Below are positions 54,082 to 63,282 of a stretch of DNA of 64,000 nucleotides, one piece after another. The DNA is from Flavobacterium petrolei (lineage in GTDB: Bacteria; Bacteroidota; Bacteroidia; Flavobacteriales; Flavobacteriaceae). How positions within the stretch are numbered: the first letter of the stretch is position 1; each line of letters starts with the position of its first letter. The stretch lies in the NCBI RefSeq assembly GCF_003314435.2, contig NZ_QNVY02000002.1, forward strand, positions 434,001 to 498,000, read 5' to 3'. Position numbers and translations under genes: made by a program. The notes under the pieces are model-generated. The model worked only from the letters and a program-made list of their open reading frames with translations, ran no database searches and had not been told where the DNA came from.

Positions 54082-56535
54082 ATGAAAAAAATAAAATCCG
54101 TATTAATTCTTGTTCTCTTTTTAACAACCTTATTCAGTTTTGCCCAACAAGGTCCTGCTGTTCCAAAAATCAAAATTACCGGAAAGGTAGTAGAAAAAAT
54201 AAGCAAGCAACCACTTGAATACGCAACAATTACTTTCTTAGTGCCTAATAATCCAAAACCAGTAGCCGGCGGAATTACTAACGCGACTGGAGAATTTGAT
54301 ATTGAAGTAAACCCCGGTATTTATGACATAAAAATCGAGTTTATATCATTTAAATTAAGCGAGTTTAAACTAAAAAATCTTCAAAAAACTACCAGTTTAG
54401 GTTTAATCAGTTTAGAGGAAGATGCTAATCAATTGAATGAGGTTATCATTCGTTCCGAAAAAACGACAGTTGAAATAAAATTAGATAAAAAAGTATATAA
54501 TGTAGGTAGTGACCTCATGGTAAAAGGAGGAACTGTAAGTGATGTTTTAGACAACATTCCTTCTGTTGCTGTTGATGTTGAAGGAAACATAAGCCTTCGT
54601 GGAAATGAAAATGTAAGAGTTCTTATTGATGGCAGACCTTCAAATGCTATTAATATTGCTGAAGCATTGCGATTGATTCCTGCTGATGCGATTGAAAAAG
54701 TTGAAGTAATCACTAATCCATCGGCACGATATGATGCCGAAGGTGGTGGAGGATTATTGAATATTATATTAAAAAAGGGAAAAAACCAAGGTTTAAACGG
54801 AACAATCATTGCATCAGCAGGATATCCTGAAAATTATGGTTTAAGCGGAACCTTAAATTATAAATCCAAGAACTTCAATCTTTTTACAACACAGGGATAC
54901 AATGACCGCAGTAATCCTGGAAATGCATTTACAGATTCAAGATATTTAAATGCTGATAATACAACTCGAAATTATGTAAATGAAACGAGAGAAAACGAAA
55001 GAGACAGCAAAGGTTACAATGGAAACTTTGGAATGGAATGGTATTTAAGTGAAAGCCTTTCTTGGACTAACACTTTCAACTACCGAAAAAGTAATGGTAA
55101 CAATGTGGATAACGTTTTCCAAAATAATTATGATGCCGGTTTTAATTATGACTACACTCGTAACCGTATCAATTTAGAAAATAGCGACAGTGAAAACGTA
55201 GAATTTGCAACTAACTTTACTAAGAAATTTAAAAAAGACGGTCATAAATTAACAATTGACGGTTCGTTCTCTACAAATGATGATATTAATGACGCTTTAA
55301 TTACAGACACAGCAACAAATACAAGTGTAGTAAAATTTGACAATACCATCAACAATCAAACTCAAAGCAGAAATTTACTTCAAATGGACTATGTTTTACC
55401 TTTTGGAAAAGGAAGTCAATTTGAAGCAGGTTACCGTGGTGATTTCTCGGAATTACTTACAGATTACAGAGTTGATAATGATGGCGTAATCAACGAAAAT
55501 TTCACGAATACATTAGAATACAAAGAAAAAGTAAATGCACTTTACACGCAATACGGAGTGAAAATCAATAAACTTTCAGCCTTATTTGGATTGCGTTTTG
55601 AAGATTCCAATATTGAAATCAATCAATTAGCGACCAATGATTTCAATACTAAAAAGTACAATAACTTTTTTCCAAGTGCGTTTTTCACTTACGAAATCTC
55701 AGATAAAAGTAGCGCTTCTGTAAGTTACAGCCGAAGAATTCAAAGACCAAGAGGAAGAATGTTGAATCCGTTCAGCAACTTGTCAAGTAACATCAATATT
55801 TTTGTTGGAAATCCAGATTTAGATCCAGCGTTTTCAGATGCTATTGATTTTGGTTACATTAAAAGATGGGAGAAACTAACATTCAATACTTCATTATACG
55901 TTAATAAAACAACTGATGTATTCCAATTTGCAAGAAGAGAATCAGGTGATTTTGTAAACGGAATTCCTATTATTATTAGTTCTCCAATCAACTTGGCAAC
56001 TGAATATAGAACAGGATTTGAATTCACATTAAACTATTCTCCTTTCAAATGGTGGAAATTAAACAGTAATTTCAATTTCTTCAGAAACGAAACTCAAGGA
56101 GATTTTACTTATACTGATTTTAACAATATTGAAATTGTACAAAATTTTGATAACATCGCAACTTCATGGTCTACAAGACTAACCTCAAAAATCACACTGC
56201 CTTACAAAATTGACTGGCAGACTAATGCAACGTATAACGGTCCTCAAAATAATGCTCAAGGAAGAAGCTTAGGAATTTTTGCTGCAAATATAGCATTTAG
56301 TAAAGATGTTCTAAAAGACAAAGGAACACTTTCATTCAACGTGAGTGATGTTTTCAATTCAAGAAAAAGAATGATGGAAGCTAACCTTCCGGGAATTGTT
56401 GATTCTTACAGCGAAATGCAATGGAGAGAGAGACAATTTAATTTATCGTTTACTTATCGTTTTAACAAACCTAAAAACGAAAGAGAACAACCTAAACGAA
56501 ATCAAGGTGATAATGAAGGTGATTATCAAGGATAA
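54082..56535 (+). CDS. TonB-dependent receptor-like outer-membrane beta-barrel protein
   Basis: 817 residues from ATG 54082 (MKKIKSVLILVLF); an earlier TTG would add 12 non-signal residues. Signal peptide, a carboxypeptidase-regulatory domain (ITGKVVEKISKQPLEYATITFL, ~25-110), a plug-like region (VSDVLDNIPSVAVDVEGNISL ... VLIDGRPSNA, ~130-240), and a ~570-residue beta-barrel with FFPSAFFTYEIS and ending FNLSFTYRFN before a charged Asn/Gln-rich tail. This is the 'outer membrane beta-barrel family' (CarboxypepD_reg plus barrel) group of receptors. It imports an unknown ligand. No SusD partner adjoins it. Confidence 0.9.
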   Translation: MKKIKSVLILVLFLTTLFSFAQQGPAVPKIKITGKVVEKISKQPLEYATITFLVPNNPKPVAGGITNATGEFDIEVNPGIYDIKIEFISFKLSEFKLKNLQKTTSLGLISLEEDANQLNEVIIRSEKTTVEIKLDKKVYNVGSDLMVKGGTVSDVLDNIPSVAVDVEGNISLRGNENVRVLIDGRPSNAINIAEALRLIPADAIEKVEVITNPSARYDAEGGGGLLNIILKKGKNQGLNGTIIASAGYPENYGLSGTLNYKSKNFNLFTTQGYNDRSNPGNAFTDSRYLNADNTTRNYVNETRENERDSKGYNGNFGMEWYLSESLSWTNTFNYRKSNGNNVDNVFQNNYDAGFNYDYTRNRINLENSDSENVEFATNFTKKFKKDGHKLTIDGSFSTNDDINDALITDTATNTSVVKFDNTINNQTQSRNLLQMDYVLPFGKGSQFEAGYRGDFSELLTDYRVDNDGVINENFTNTLEYKEKVNALYTQYGVKINKLSALFGLRFEDSNIEINQLATNDFNTKKYNNFFPSAFFTYEISDKSSASVSYSRRIQRPRGRMLNPFSNLSSNINIFVGNPDLDPAFSDAIDFGYIKRWEKLTFNTSLYVNKTTDVFQFARRESGDFVNGIPIIISSPINLATEYRTGFEFTLNYSPFKWWKLNSNFNFFRNETQGDFTYTDFNNIEIVQNFDNIATSWSTRLTSKITLPYKIDWQTNATYNGPQNNAQGRSLGIFAANIAFSKDVLKDKGTLSFNVSDVFNSRKRMMEANLPGIVDSYSEMQWRERQFNLSFTYRFNKPKNEREQPKRNQGDNEGDYQG

Positions 56536-56542
56536 CAAAATT

Positions 56543-56566
56543 AAGGACTCATGAAAATGAGTCCTT
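56543..56566 (+). terminator. terminator after the receptor gene
   Basis: AAGGACTCAT (56543-56552), loop GAAA, ATGAGTCCTT (56557-56566), then a T-run. Confidence 0.8.
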
Positions 56567-56569
56567 TTT

Positions 56570-56686
56570 TTATAAGTCATTTTTTCTTTTCAGATAATCT
56601 AACCCTTTTAAAAAACCCATAACTTTTGAACTTTGTCCAATTTTTTGCTCTTTCCCGGTTTTTGGATTTGATACTTTAACATCCAT
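56570..56686 (-). CDS. small open reading frame of 38 codons, uncertain
   Basis: Minus-strand ATG at 56686 to a TAA at 56572-56570, inside the T-run of the receptor terminator. It encodes 38 residues starting MDVKVSNPKTGKEQKI, a Lys/Gly-rich, amphipathic-looking peptide (GFLKGLDYLKRK). It has no recognised relatives in memory. It may be a real small protein, or a fragment of a mobile-element gene next to the recombinase remnant. There is no obvious promoter. Low confidence. Confidence 0.25.
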   Translation of the reverse strand: MDVKVSNPKTGKEQKIGQSSKVMGFLKGLDYLKRKNDL

Positions 56687-56759
56687 AAATAGCAAAAAAA
56701 AACATTGATAAATAGAAATTTAAATCCAGAATTTAAGTAGAGAAGCAATAACATCAGTA

Positions 56760-57134
56760 CTTCAAAATAAAACTAAATACCGGCGAAAAGATAGTAATCA
56801 ATTTACAAAAGAACTTGAAGAGACAAATATTAAGATTGGCCAAAGCAAGAAATTTATTGGTTGCAAGAGATTTAGATCCAAATGATTATCGCAAGATAAA
56901 AGAGAAACAGGTGAACGAATAAAAAGACTTGGATCGATGCTAAATACAAAAAACAGTAAAGTCACCAATGTTGAACCTTTCTTAAATAAGGCTATAAACC
57001 AAATTTCACAACTTTTGACATTGTACGAAGAGGGATCTGCCACCACTAAAAGAAAGATAATTGGTTCAATATTTCCTGAAAAACCCACTTTTAAAATAAT
57101 TAATTTCGAACCACTAGAATCAATGAAGGACTAA
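56760..57134 (+). pseudogene. decayed C-terminal end of a serine site-specific recombinase
   Basis: Pieces in two plus-strand frames assemble into the C-terminal coiled-coil region of Bacteroidota serine recombinases: FTKELEETNIKI, then, after a frameshift, LAKARNLLVARDLDPNDYRKIK, then back into the first frame with RETGERIKRLG and LYEEGSATTKRKIIGSIFPEKPTFK. The YEE...KR.IIGS.FPEK sequence is characteristic of these enzymes. The resolvase and recombinase catalytic domains (about 400 residues) are missing. Two compensating frameshifts and loss of the N-terminus mean it is dead. It marks a past integrated element beside the pectin locus. Confidence 0.6.
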
Positions 57135-57178
57135 GACTTATGTTGTTACTATACAAGGATTTAGATATTAAAAAAAGT

Positions 57179-57202
57179 ATAAATCAGGTTTCCCTGATTT
57201 AT
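57179..57202 (-). terminator. minus-strand terminator-like hairpin with no gene upstream
   Basis: ATAAATCAGG (57179-57188) pairs with CCTGATTTAT (57193-57202), loop TTTC. On the minus strand it is followed by ACTTTTTT. No supported gene lies upstream on that strand, suggesting a lost gene. Confidence 0.5.
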
Positions 57203-57628
57203 CCCAATATGTGAACCATAAGGTACAAAATTCGAACCTTTTACTAGAAGATTTGAAACTTTTAGTTGATTTTTTGAAATGCAAAGGTTCTAATTAATAT
57301 TTTTAGTTTTGTAGTTATAGCTTTCTGTTCTAATTATTCTTTTGTAGTAACTTTTTTAACCTCTTTATTTTCTTTCATTTTATTTTGGATTATATTTTTC
57401 CACGGTTTCTTCTTAATCAGGATCAATAAATTTAATTTTTTTTTTCAAATACTTAAACAACAAGTTTGTTAATTTTGGTTATTCTTATTTAACTTTAGTA
57501 GCAGTTACAATATCTAATTTGTTCACAATGACTGGCATCAGATAGAAAAGTCATATTGTTAGTTCTTGCTAAAATCAGCAAAGCAAAGTATTATTTATAG
57601 TAAATTTAATATAAATAATATCTTTGAT

Positions 57629-57651
57629 GTTACATTTAATCTGAATGTAAC
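57629..57651. repeat. 8-bp inverted repeat GTTACATT / AATGTAAC
   Basis: GTTACATT at 57629-57636 and AATGTAAC at 57644-57651 with a 7-base spacer. Could be a hairpin or operator in remnant DNA. Confidence 0.3.
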
Positions 57652-57664
57652 TTAGTAATGATAA

Positions 57665-57683
57665 AAGCCCCGTTTTGGTGCTT
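57665..57683 (-). terminator. probable terminator of the pectin operon
   Basis: AAGCCCC (57665-57671) and GGTGCTT (57677-57683) pair with one mismatch; on the minus strand a TTTT follows. It lies about 130 bases beyond the last gene. Confidence 0.4.
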
Positions 57684-57810
57684 AAAGATATCTAAGCTTT
57701 GACTAAATATACTTAAAACCTATATTTAATTTGTAGCCATTTCTTTTTTTCGATTAAATTAAAACTTTCGGATAGCATTATTAAAATAAAAAACAACGTA
57801 GATTTAAAAC

Positions 57811-58557
57811 TTATTTTTTAATTCCTTTTTTCAGCTTTTTAACCGAAGGACTTTCCAATAATCGTATTTGATCTATAACCAATTTTGCGATTGCTGTAAC
57901 CCCTTTTACAGAAAGATGGGTATTGTCCTCTTTACCTTCGGGATAATATGGATGTTCACCCACTTTAAAATGCAAATGCAATTCTTTTGATTTTTCGGGA
58001 CCGTACGATTCTTCTAATTGTTCTGTAAAATATTCCAAGTCAATAAAAGGTACTTTATATTGCTGGGCTACCAAACGGGTTTCGAGCGGATAATCGCCAT
58101 GTGTACCAATTAATACACCTTGTTCGTTAAAATTTCGTCGGGCAATGGAAGAAAATAAAATTGGAACGGCACCTTTTTCTCTCGTTTCTTGAACAAAACG
58201 AATTAGATTATAGCGATAACTCGTATGAGGATTGGTATATCTGGTGGAATCTGCATTTTTTTGATCGTTATGCCCAAATTGTATGAAAACATAATCTCCG
58301 GGCTTCAACACTTTATAAACCGAATCCCATTTTTTTTCATTGATAAAACTGCGTGTACTGCGACCGTTGACTGCTCTGTTATCAATCACAACATCTGCAC
58401 TAAAAAACTGCGATATCATTTGCATCCAGCCGCGTTCCGGATTTTCTTCCGGTTTGATTTTATTGGCCATCGTAGAATCGCCTATGCCGTAAATCGTTGT
58501 TTTTTGAGCTAAGCAGTTGAGCGAAATAAACAATAATAAGAAAAATGAGTGTTTCAT
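57811..58557 (-). CDS. SGNH hydrolase, rhamnogalacturonan acetylesterase-like (CE12)
   Basis: 248 residues from the ATG at 58557; a longer frame from 58620 would overlap GH28 and lacks a signal-type start. Signal peptide ends SLNCLAQ. The SGNH blocks are seen as GIGDSTMAN (Ser), NGRSTRSF (Gly), QFGHNDQKN (Asn) and DNTHLSVKG (Asp and His). It removes acetyl groups from pectin (rhamnogalacturonan or homogalacturonan) in the periplasm or outside. Last gene of the pectin operon, 10 bases after GH28. Confidence 0.9.
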   Translation of the reverse strand: MKHSFFLLLFISLNCLAQKTTIYGIGDSTMANKIKPEENPERGWMQMISQFFSADVVIDNRAVNGRSTRSFINEKKWDSVYKVLKPGDYVFIQFGHNDQKNADSTRYTNPHTSYRYNLIRFVQETREKGAVPILFSSIARRNFNEQGVLIGTHGDYPLETRLVAQQYKVPFIDLEYFTEQLEESYGPEKSKELHLHFKVGEHPYYPEGKEDNTHLSVKGVTAIAKLVIDQIRLLESPSVKKLKKGIKK

Positions 58558-58567
58558 AATCTTCTGT

Positions 58568-59935
58568 TTAATGTTTAACGGACTTACTTGCTGAAGTGGG
58601 AATTGTAGCCTTTTGACCAACTATAACATCATTCATGGTTACATTTTCCGTGTTCAGAATCGTCATTCCATTTTTTGCGGATTGTACTTCAATGGTGTCC
58701 AAATGTATGTTTCGTACTTTCTTTTGGGCAAATCCCTGAATAATAATCGCGGTTTCTCTAGCCTTTTTACAAAAAATATTGGACAAGAAAATATCGGATA
58801 CATCCGATGGGAAATCACCTGAGCCTTCCCCCATATAATTCGCAGTGATATAAATACAATCCTCAACCTCATCCAATTGAATGTTTCTGACATAAATATT
58901 TTTGATAAATCCGCCTCTCTCGGCATTGGTTTTAAAATAAACTCCGCGTTTCAAATACCCAACAGTGTTGCAATTATCAATAAAAACATTTCGGATACCC
59001 GCTGACATTTCACTACCCATAACTACTCCGTGCAATCCTTTGAAATTGCAATTGCGAATCACGATGTTTTCACTCGGGGTTTTGCTGTTTGCTCTTCCTT
59101 CATGATCTCTGCCTGCTTTAATGGCAATATTATCATCCGCATTATCAAAATCAATATTTTCGATTAAAACATCTTTGGCATATTCCGTATCTATTCCGTC
59201 ATTATTAGTGTTAAAAGCTTTATATCTTAATCCTCTGACGGTAATACTTTGTGATTTCAATAAATGAAGACACCAAAAAGGAGAATCCTCAATTTTTATA
59301 TTCTCTACCAAAATATTTTTGCAATTAAAAAACTGAATTAATTGCGGTCTCAGAAAATGTTCCGGTCCAAATTTTCGGTCTTTCAAAGGCACATTTTTAT
59401 GATTCATTTCTCGGGTTAATAGTTTGTCGGCTCCTTCTTTTGCCTTAAAACTATGCCAGACTTTACTTCCTTCTCCATCAATGGTTCCTTCTCCAGTTAT
59501 AGCAATATCAGTACAGCCGTAGGCATAAATAAGCGGACTGTAATTGTAAATCATAGTTCCTTCCCAGCTCGTGAGTACCAGTGGTAAATAATGTTTAGGA
59601 TTATCACTGAAGCGGATTTTAGCGTCTTTTTCAATTAAAAGCTTCACATTACTCACAAAGTGAATGGGTCCGTTTAGCGTATAAACGCCTTTAGGAACTA
59701 CGATTGTACCTCCATTATTCTTTTTGCAAAGTGCCATCGCTTTATCAAAAGCGGGTTTCGCATCACTAATGGAATCTCCTTTTGCTCCTAATTCAGTAAC
59801 TACAATTTTAAAGGATGGGATTTGAGGCAATTGAATCCGCTTTAGGATTAAATCAACGCTGTCCGATGGAAAACTGTTGTTTTGGGCAAAACAATTTAAC
59901 GAAACCAGCAATAAAAGGAGAAGTTTATATTTCAT
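58568..59935 (-). CDS. glycoside hydrolase family 28, polygalacturonase-like
   Basis: 455 residues with a signal peptide (LLLLLVSLNCFAQ). GH28 motifs: NNDGIDTEYAKDVL, NADDNIAIKAG (catalytic Asp pair), GLHGVVMGSEMSAG (His-Gly) and RGVYFKTNAERGG (the R-x-K-like site). The parallel beta-helix pattern is clear. It cleaves alpha-1,4-galacturonosyl links in pectin, exo or endo not known. Third from the end of the operon, 31 bases after the PL10-CE8 gene. Confidence 0.93.
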   Translation of the reverse strand: MKYKLLLLLLVSLNCFAQNNSFPSDSVDLILKRIQLPQIPSFKIVVTELGAKGDSISDAKPAFDKAMALCKKNNGGTIVVPKGVYTLNGPIHFVSNVKLLIEKDAKIRFSDNPKHYLPLVLTSWEGTMIYNYSPLIYAYGCTDIAITGEGTIDGEGSKVWHSFKAKEGADKLLTREMNHKNVPLKDRKFGPEHFLRPQLIQFFNCKNILVENIKIEDSPFWCLHLLKSQSITVRGLRYKAFNTNNDGIDTEYAKDVLIENIDFDNADDNIAIKAGRDHEGRANSKTPSENIVIRNCNFKGLHGVVMGSEMSAGIRNVFIDNCNTVGYLKRGVYFKTNAERGGFIKNIYVRNIQLDEVEDCIYITANYMGEGSGDFPSDVSDIFLSNIFCKKARETAIIIQGFAQKKVRNIHLDTIEVQSAKNGMTILNTENVTMNDVIVGQKATIPTSASKSVKH

Positions 59936-59966
59936 GATTTTTAATCTTGATTTGAAAAAAAGTTGT

Positions 59967-62018
59967 TTAATACTTTATTTTTGATTCCAACAAACCTGCT
60001 TTTATCGCATTGGAAAAATCCGAACCCAAACAGTTTTCCAGCGAATATTTCTTCGCTTCTGATTTCCGTAATTGATGCGACCAAGTCACTCTGCTTTTGG
60101 GAAGAAATCCATCACCAGTGCAATTGTATTCGGCATAAAGTACCGTTTTTTCAGCTTCTGGTTTGGACCAGTTGTGCCATCCTTCCGGTTTGATGTGTTT
60201 TCCCATTTCACAATTTAAAAAAACTGTTTTAGCATGAATGCGCCAAGGGCGTCCGAGATAAACAGCCGTAACTTCTGGAGCAGCAGTCAATTTACAGTTT
60301 TTAAAAATAAATCCATAAGCAACGTCTTCAGGAGTAGCAGCTGCCGTTATATAGGAATCTTTCAAACTATTCAAGGTGCAATTTTCAAATAAAACAGTTG
60401 CTTTTCCAAAAATAAAATCCGTGGTTCCTTCGATATAACAGTCTTTCACATACTGTTTGTTTCCATTTCCTGTTGCGTACAAAGTATCCTGATTGCCTAA
60501 AATAATACAATTTGAAATTAATACTTTGTTGGCATTTAAAGTCAAAGCTACCGCCTGCCCCACTTCACCGGAGGAATTTTGTATGGTTAAATTTTGAGCC
60601 ACAAAACCTTCCCCTTCCACTAACATCGTGTAGGTATAAAAAGTACTGTTTTTACCTAAATTAATCTTGTTGAAATAATCATCGTAGGTAATTATCGTCT
60701 GCTCTTTACTTTCTCCAATCAAAGAAATGTTAGTATTCCACTCGTGAATTTTTACTTTCTCGTAGTAAATTCCGTTTTTTATAAAAATAGTTTTCCTTTG
60801 ATACGGAAATGAATTCGAATCGTTTATTGCTTCTTGAATCGAACTGTAATCACCGCTTCCGTCCTTTGCAACGACACTGTACCATTCGTTTTTTGAAGAT
60901 TTAGTGTTTTTTATACTAGATTTGTCAAGCGAAACCATGTATGTTTTTTTCCAAAGCGGATACTTTTTCAAAACCTCCTTTGGTTCATTGGTGTACCACG
61001 CATAACCATTCCTGCGCTCTGAACCAATTTCTGCTAAAGATCCTTTTTTGACACCATCGCGATCACAGAAAAAAGGAGTATTAGTATCCAATTCCATAAA
61101 ACGAGCCCATAAAGGAGCTGCATTTAGATCTTTCATCATCACTTTGTCGAAGACTTTAGTATTCCCAACCCTCTGACGCTCTTCTTTAATTCCTGTTATT
61201 TTTGTTTTTTCGAACCAAACCACTGCGCTATTTATCGCAGTAATTATTTCCTTGTATGGATTTTCAATAGCCATCAAAAGCAGTACTATTTTAGCCGATT
61301 CTTTTCCGCTTAATGATGGTAATTCGTAAGCCCGAGCTTTAGCAGGAAGCAAGGTAAACTCATCATGCTGGGCGCACCACGCCGTTAATTGTCCGTTTTG
61401 TTTGTATTGCGTTTTTAGAATACAATCAATTCCTTTATCAAAAGCTTTCTGTAGTCTCAAAAGCGTTTCTTGCGATGGTTTTATGGAATAATAATCCGTT
61501 CCGTCTATTAGATTTTTTAAAATTTCCAAAATATTCACTATCGAATCATCATTAAACGTAATGTGCGAATAATATCCTTTTTTTAACGGATAAAACTGTG
61601 GCCATCCGCCATTTTCATATTGAGCGGCCAGCAAATAATCTAAACCATTTAAGAATGCTTTTTTATATTTTTCATTGGGAACTTGTGCATATATTTTAGA
61701 CAAAAAAAGCATTTCCATGCAAGTCGCACCATTATCAGTAGTCGAATCCATCGGATCCGTTTTAAGCGCTTCCAGATTTTGTTTTTCTTCCTCTGAAAGT
61801 ATTTTCTGCATTTGAATGTTTTTTGGCCATCCGCCAATGTTGCGTTGGTAAAGCAACACATTTTCGGCAATCTCTCGCGCTTCCGTGGAACTGAACCAAG
61901 CTTTGTCATCTATGGCAACAATATCTTTCCAGTTTTTATTCAATATTTGTGATTGAAGACCTGAACCTGCAGTGCAAACAAATACGAACGCAATTATTAT
62001 TTTTTGAAAACAACTCAT
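59967..62018 (-). CDS. bifunctional pectate lyase (PL10) and pectinesterase (CE8)
   Basis: 683 residues with a signal peptide (AFVFVCTAGSGLQSQ). N-terminal ~20-365 is a PL10-type pectate lyase: NIGGWPKNIQ, NGGWPQFYPLKKG, HITFNDDSIVNIL, AWCAQHDEFTLLPAKARAYELPSLSG. C-terminal ~370-683 is a pectin methylesterase beta-helix: VVAKDGSGDYSSIQEAI, GQAVALTLNA, GNQDTLYA, EGTTDFIFGKA and YLGRPWRIHAKTVFL, holding the expected Gln, Asp and Arg. One chain thus first removes methyl groups and then cleaves the polymer. It is 44 bases after GH105. Confidence 0.92.
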   Translation of the reverse strand: MSCFQKIIIAFVFVCTAGSGLQSQILNKNWKDIVAIDDKAWFSSTEAREIAENVLLYQRNIGGWPKNIQMQKILSEEEKQNLEALKTDPMDSTTDNGATCMEMLFLSKIYAQVPNEKYKKAFLNGLDYLLAAQYENGGWPQFYPLKKGYYSHITFNDDSIVNILEILKNLIDGTDYYSIKPSQETLLRLQKAFDKGIDCILKTQYKQNGQLTAWCAQHDEFTLLPAKARAYELPSLSGKESAKIVLLLMAIENPYKEIITAINSAVVWFEKTKITGIKEERQRVGNTKVFDKVMMKDLNAAPLWARFMELDTNTPFFCDRDGVKKGSLAEIGSERRNGYAWYTNEPKEVLKKYPLWKKTYMVSLDKSSIKNTKSSKNEWYSVVAKDGSGDYSSIQEAINDSNSFPYQRKTIFIKNGIYYEKVKIHEWNTNISLIGESKEQTIITYDDYFNKINLGKNSTFYTYTMLVEGEGFVAQNLTIQNSSGEVGQAVALTLNANKVLISNCIILGNQDTLYATGNGNKQYVKDCYIEGTTDFIFGKATVLFENCTLNSLKDSYITAAATPEDVAYGFIFKNCKLTAAPEVTAVYLGRPWRIHAKTVFLNCEMGKHIKPEGWHNWSKPEAEKTVLYAEYNCTGDGFLPKSRVTWSHQLRKSEAKKYSLENCLGSDFSNAIKAGLLESKIKY

Positions 62019-62062
62019 TTTTTAAACTATTAGGAAAACAATTGCACTTTAAAAATTCAAGT

Positions 62063-63259
62063 TTATTTATTCAACTCTAAAGCCGCTAAAATAAAAGGTC
62101 CGGTAGCTTTTGGGTCGTTGTCTTTTTTTCTTTCGTTTACATAATATTCAAAAGAGCCATCACGATATGGATTACCTCCTAAACCTGCTACGGCGCATGC
62201 TTGTGTAATAGTAACTTCACCATTTTGACCAACCTTAATTAAGTGCTTTGTCATACCTGAAAATGCTTTTTTAGCCGCAGTTTTGAATTTCTTATGCAAA
62301 TACCCTTTGTTCACCCCTTTTGCAAAAGCATATGTGAACATTGCAGTTCCTGAAGCTTCTAGATAGTTTCCGCCTACAGCACCTTTGTCTGTAACTTGAT
62401 ACCAAAGTCCCGATTTATCCTGAAACTTCACTAAAGTATTGGCTAATTGATTCAAGTAACTCACCAATTCTTTTTGCTTGGGATGGTCTTTTGGAAAATA
62501 ATCCAATACATCTACAAGAGCCATTGCATACCAACCCAAAGAACGCGACCAAAAATTAGGGGAAGTTCCGGTTGTTTTGTTTGCCCAAGGCATTTGTTTG
62601 CTCTCATCCCAACCATGATAAAACAATCCAGTCTTTGAATCTCGAGCGTTTTTTTGAATCAATTCAAATTGTTTGGCAACATCAAACAAGTTCTTTCCGT
62701 CTTCGAAGGTTACGGTGAATTGCGCATAAAAAGGTTCCCCCATGTATAAGCCATCCAGCCACATCTGGTTTGGATAGATTTTCTTGTGCCAGAAACCGCC
62801 ACTGGCTGTTCTAGGTTGCTCTTCAATTTGTTTTCGTAGTGTTTGAAGTGCTTTTAAATATTTGGCCTCTTTGGTAGTTGCATACAAATCAAATAATAAG
62901 CGACCGGCAACAACCATATCTATGTTGTAAGTATCTAATTTATAAGTATCAATCGTACCATCTTGTTGAACCAATTTATCAACGTATGTTTTACTATACG
63001 CACTGTATTTTTGGTTTGGATGCTTTTTGTTCAATTCATCAAAAGAGGTTAACACTAAACCATGCACATAATCCCATTTTGGGGTAATGGCATCATCTAT
63101 CATATAGGATTCTTTGTGTTGCATCATGATTGACAAAGCCATTCGCTCCGACCATTTTAATTTTTTTGAAATGGTTTGGTCCTTTTGTGCGTTCATTTGC
63201 AATGAAACAAAAGCGATTAAAAGGACTGCTATTAGTGGTTTTAAAATGTTGTTTTTCAT
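62063..63259 (-). CDS. glycoside hydrolase family 105, unsaturated rhamnogalacturonyl hydrolase
   Basis: 398 residues with a signal peptide (LLIAFVSLQMNAQ), so periplasmic rather than cytoplasmic. The (alpha/alpha)6 barrel carries NQMWLDGLYMGEPFYAQF with the likely catalytic Asp, WKDYVHGL-like region (KWDYVHGLVL) and FWSRSLGWYAMALVDVLDYF. It removes the unsaturated uronic acid left at the end of lyase products, so it follows pectate lyase action. 23 bases after the DUF4861 gene. Confidence 0.93.
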   Translation of the reverse strand: MKNNILKPLIAVLLIAFVSLQMNAQKDQTISKKLKWSERMALSIMMQHKESYMIDDAITPKWDYVHGLVLTSFDELNKKHPNQKYSAYSKTYVDKLVQQDGTIDTYKLDTYNIDMVVAGRLLFDLYATTKEAKYLKALQTLRKQIEEQPRTASGGFWHKKIYPNQMWLDGLYMGEPFYAQFTVTFEDGKNLFDVAKQFELIQKNARDSKTGLFYHGWDESKQMPWANKTTGTSPNFWSRSLGWYAMALVDVLDYFPKDHPKQKELVSYLNQLANTLVKFQDKSGLWYQVTDKGAVGGNYLEASGTAMFTYAFAKGVNKGYLHKKFKTAAKKAFSGMTKHLIKVGQNGEVTITQACAVAGLGGNPYRDGSFEYYVNERKKDNDPKATGPFILAALELNK

Positions 63260-63282
63260 AGTAAGATTGTAATAGTAAAGGA

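Larger units (their letters stand above)
57135..57810. other. region without recognisable genes between recombinase remnant and pectin operon
   Basis: AT-rich DNA with stop codons in all frames. It holds three hairpins: a minus-strand terminator-like one (57179-57202), an 8-bp inverted repeat (57629-57651) and the probable pectin-operon terminator (57665-57683). Nothing else coding could be supported. Probably remnant DNA. Confidence 0.5.

Noticed and set aside
54429..54809. 126-codon minus-strand frame
   Set aside because: Antisense to the beta-barrel receptor and without coding features.
54082..56535. SusC-type receptor of the pectin locus
   Set aside because: It lacks an adjoining SusD, is on the opposite strand and ends at its own terminator 1.3 kb from the operon; its barrel type differs from SusC.
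57215..57250. tRNA-like TTCGAA sequence near 57230
   Set aside because: No acceptor stem, anticodon arm or D arm can be built around it; not a tRNA or clear tRNA fragment.
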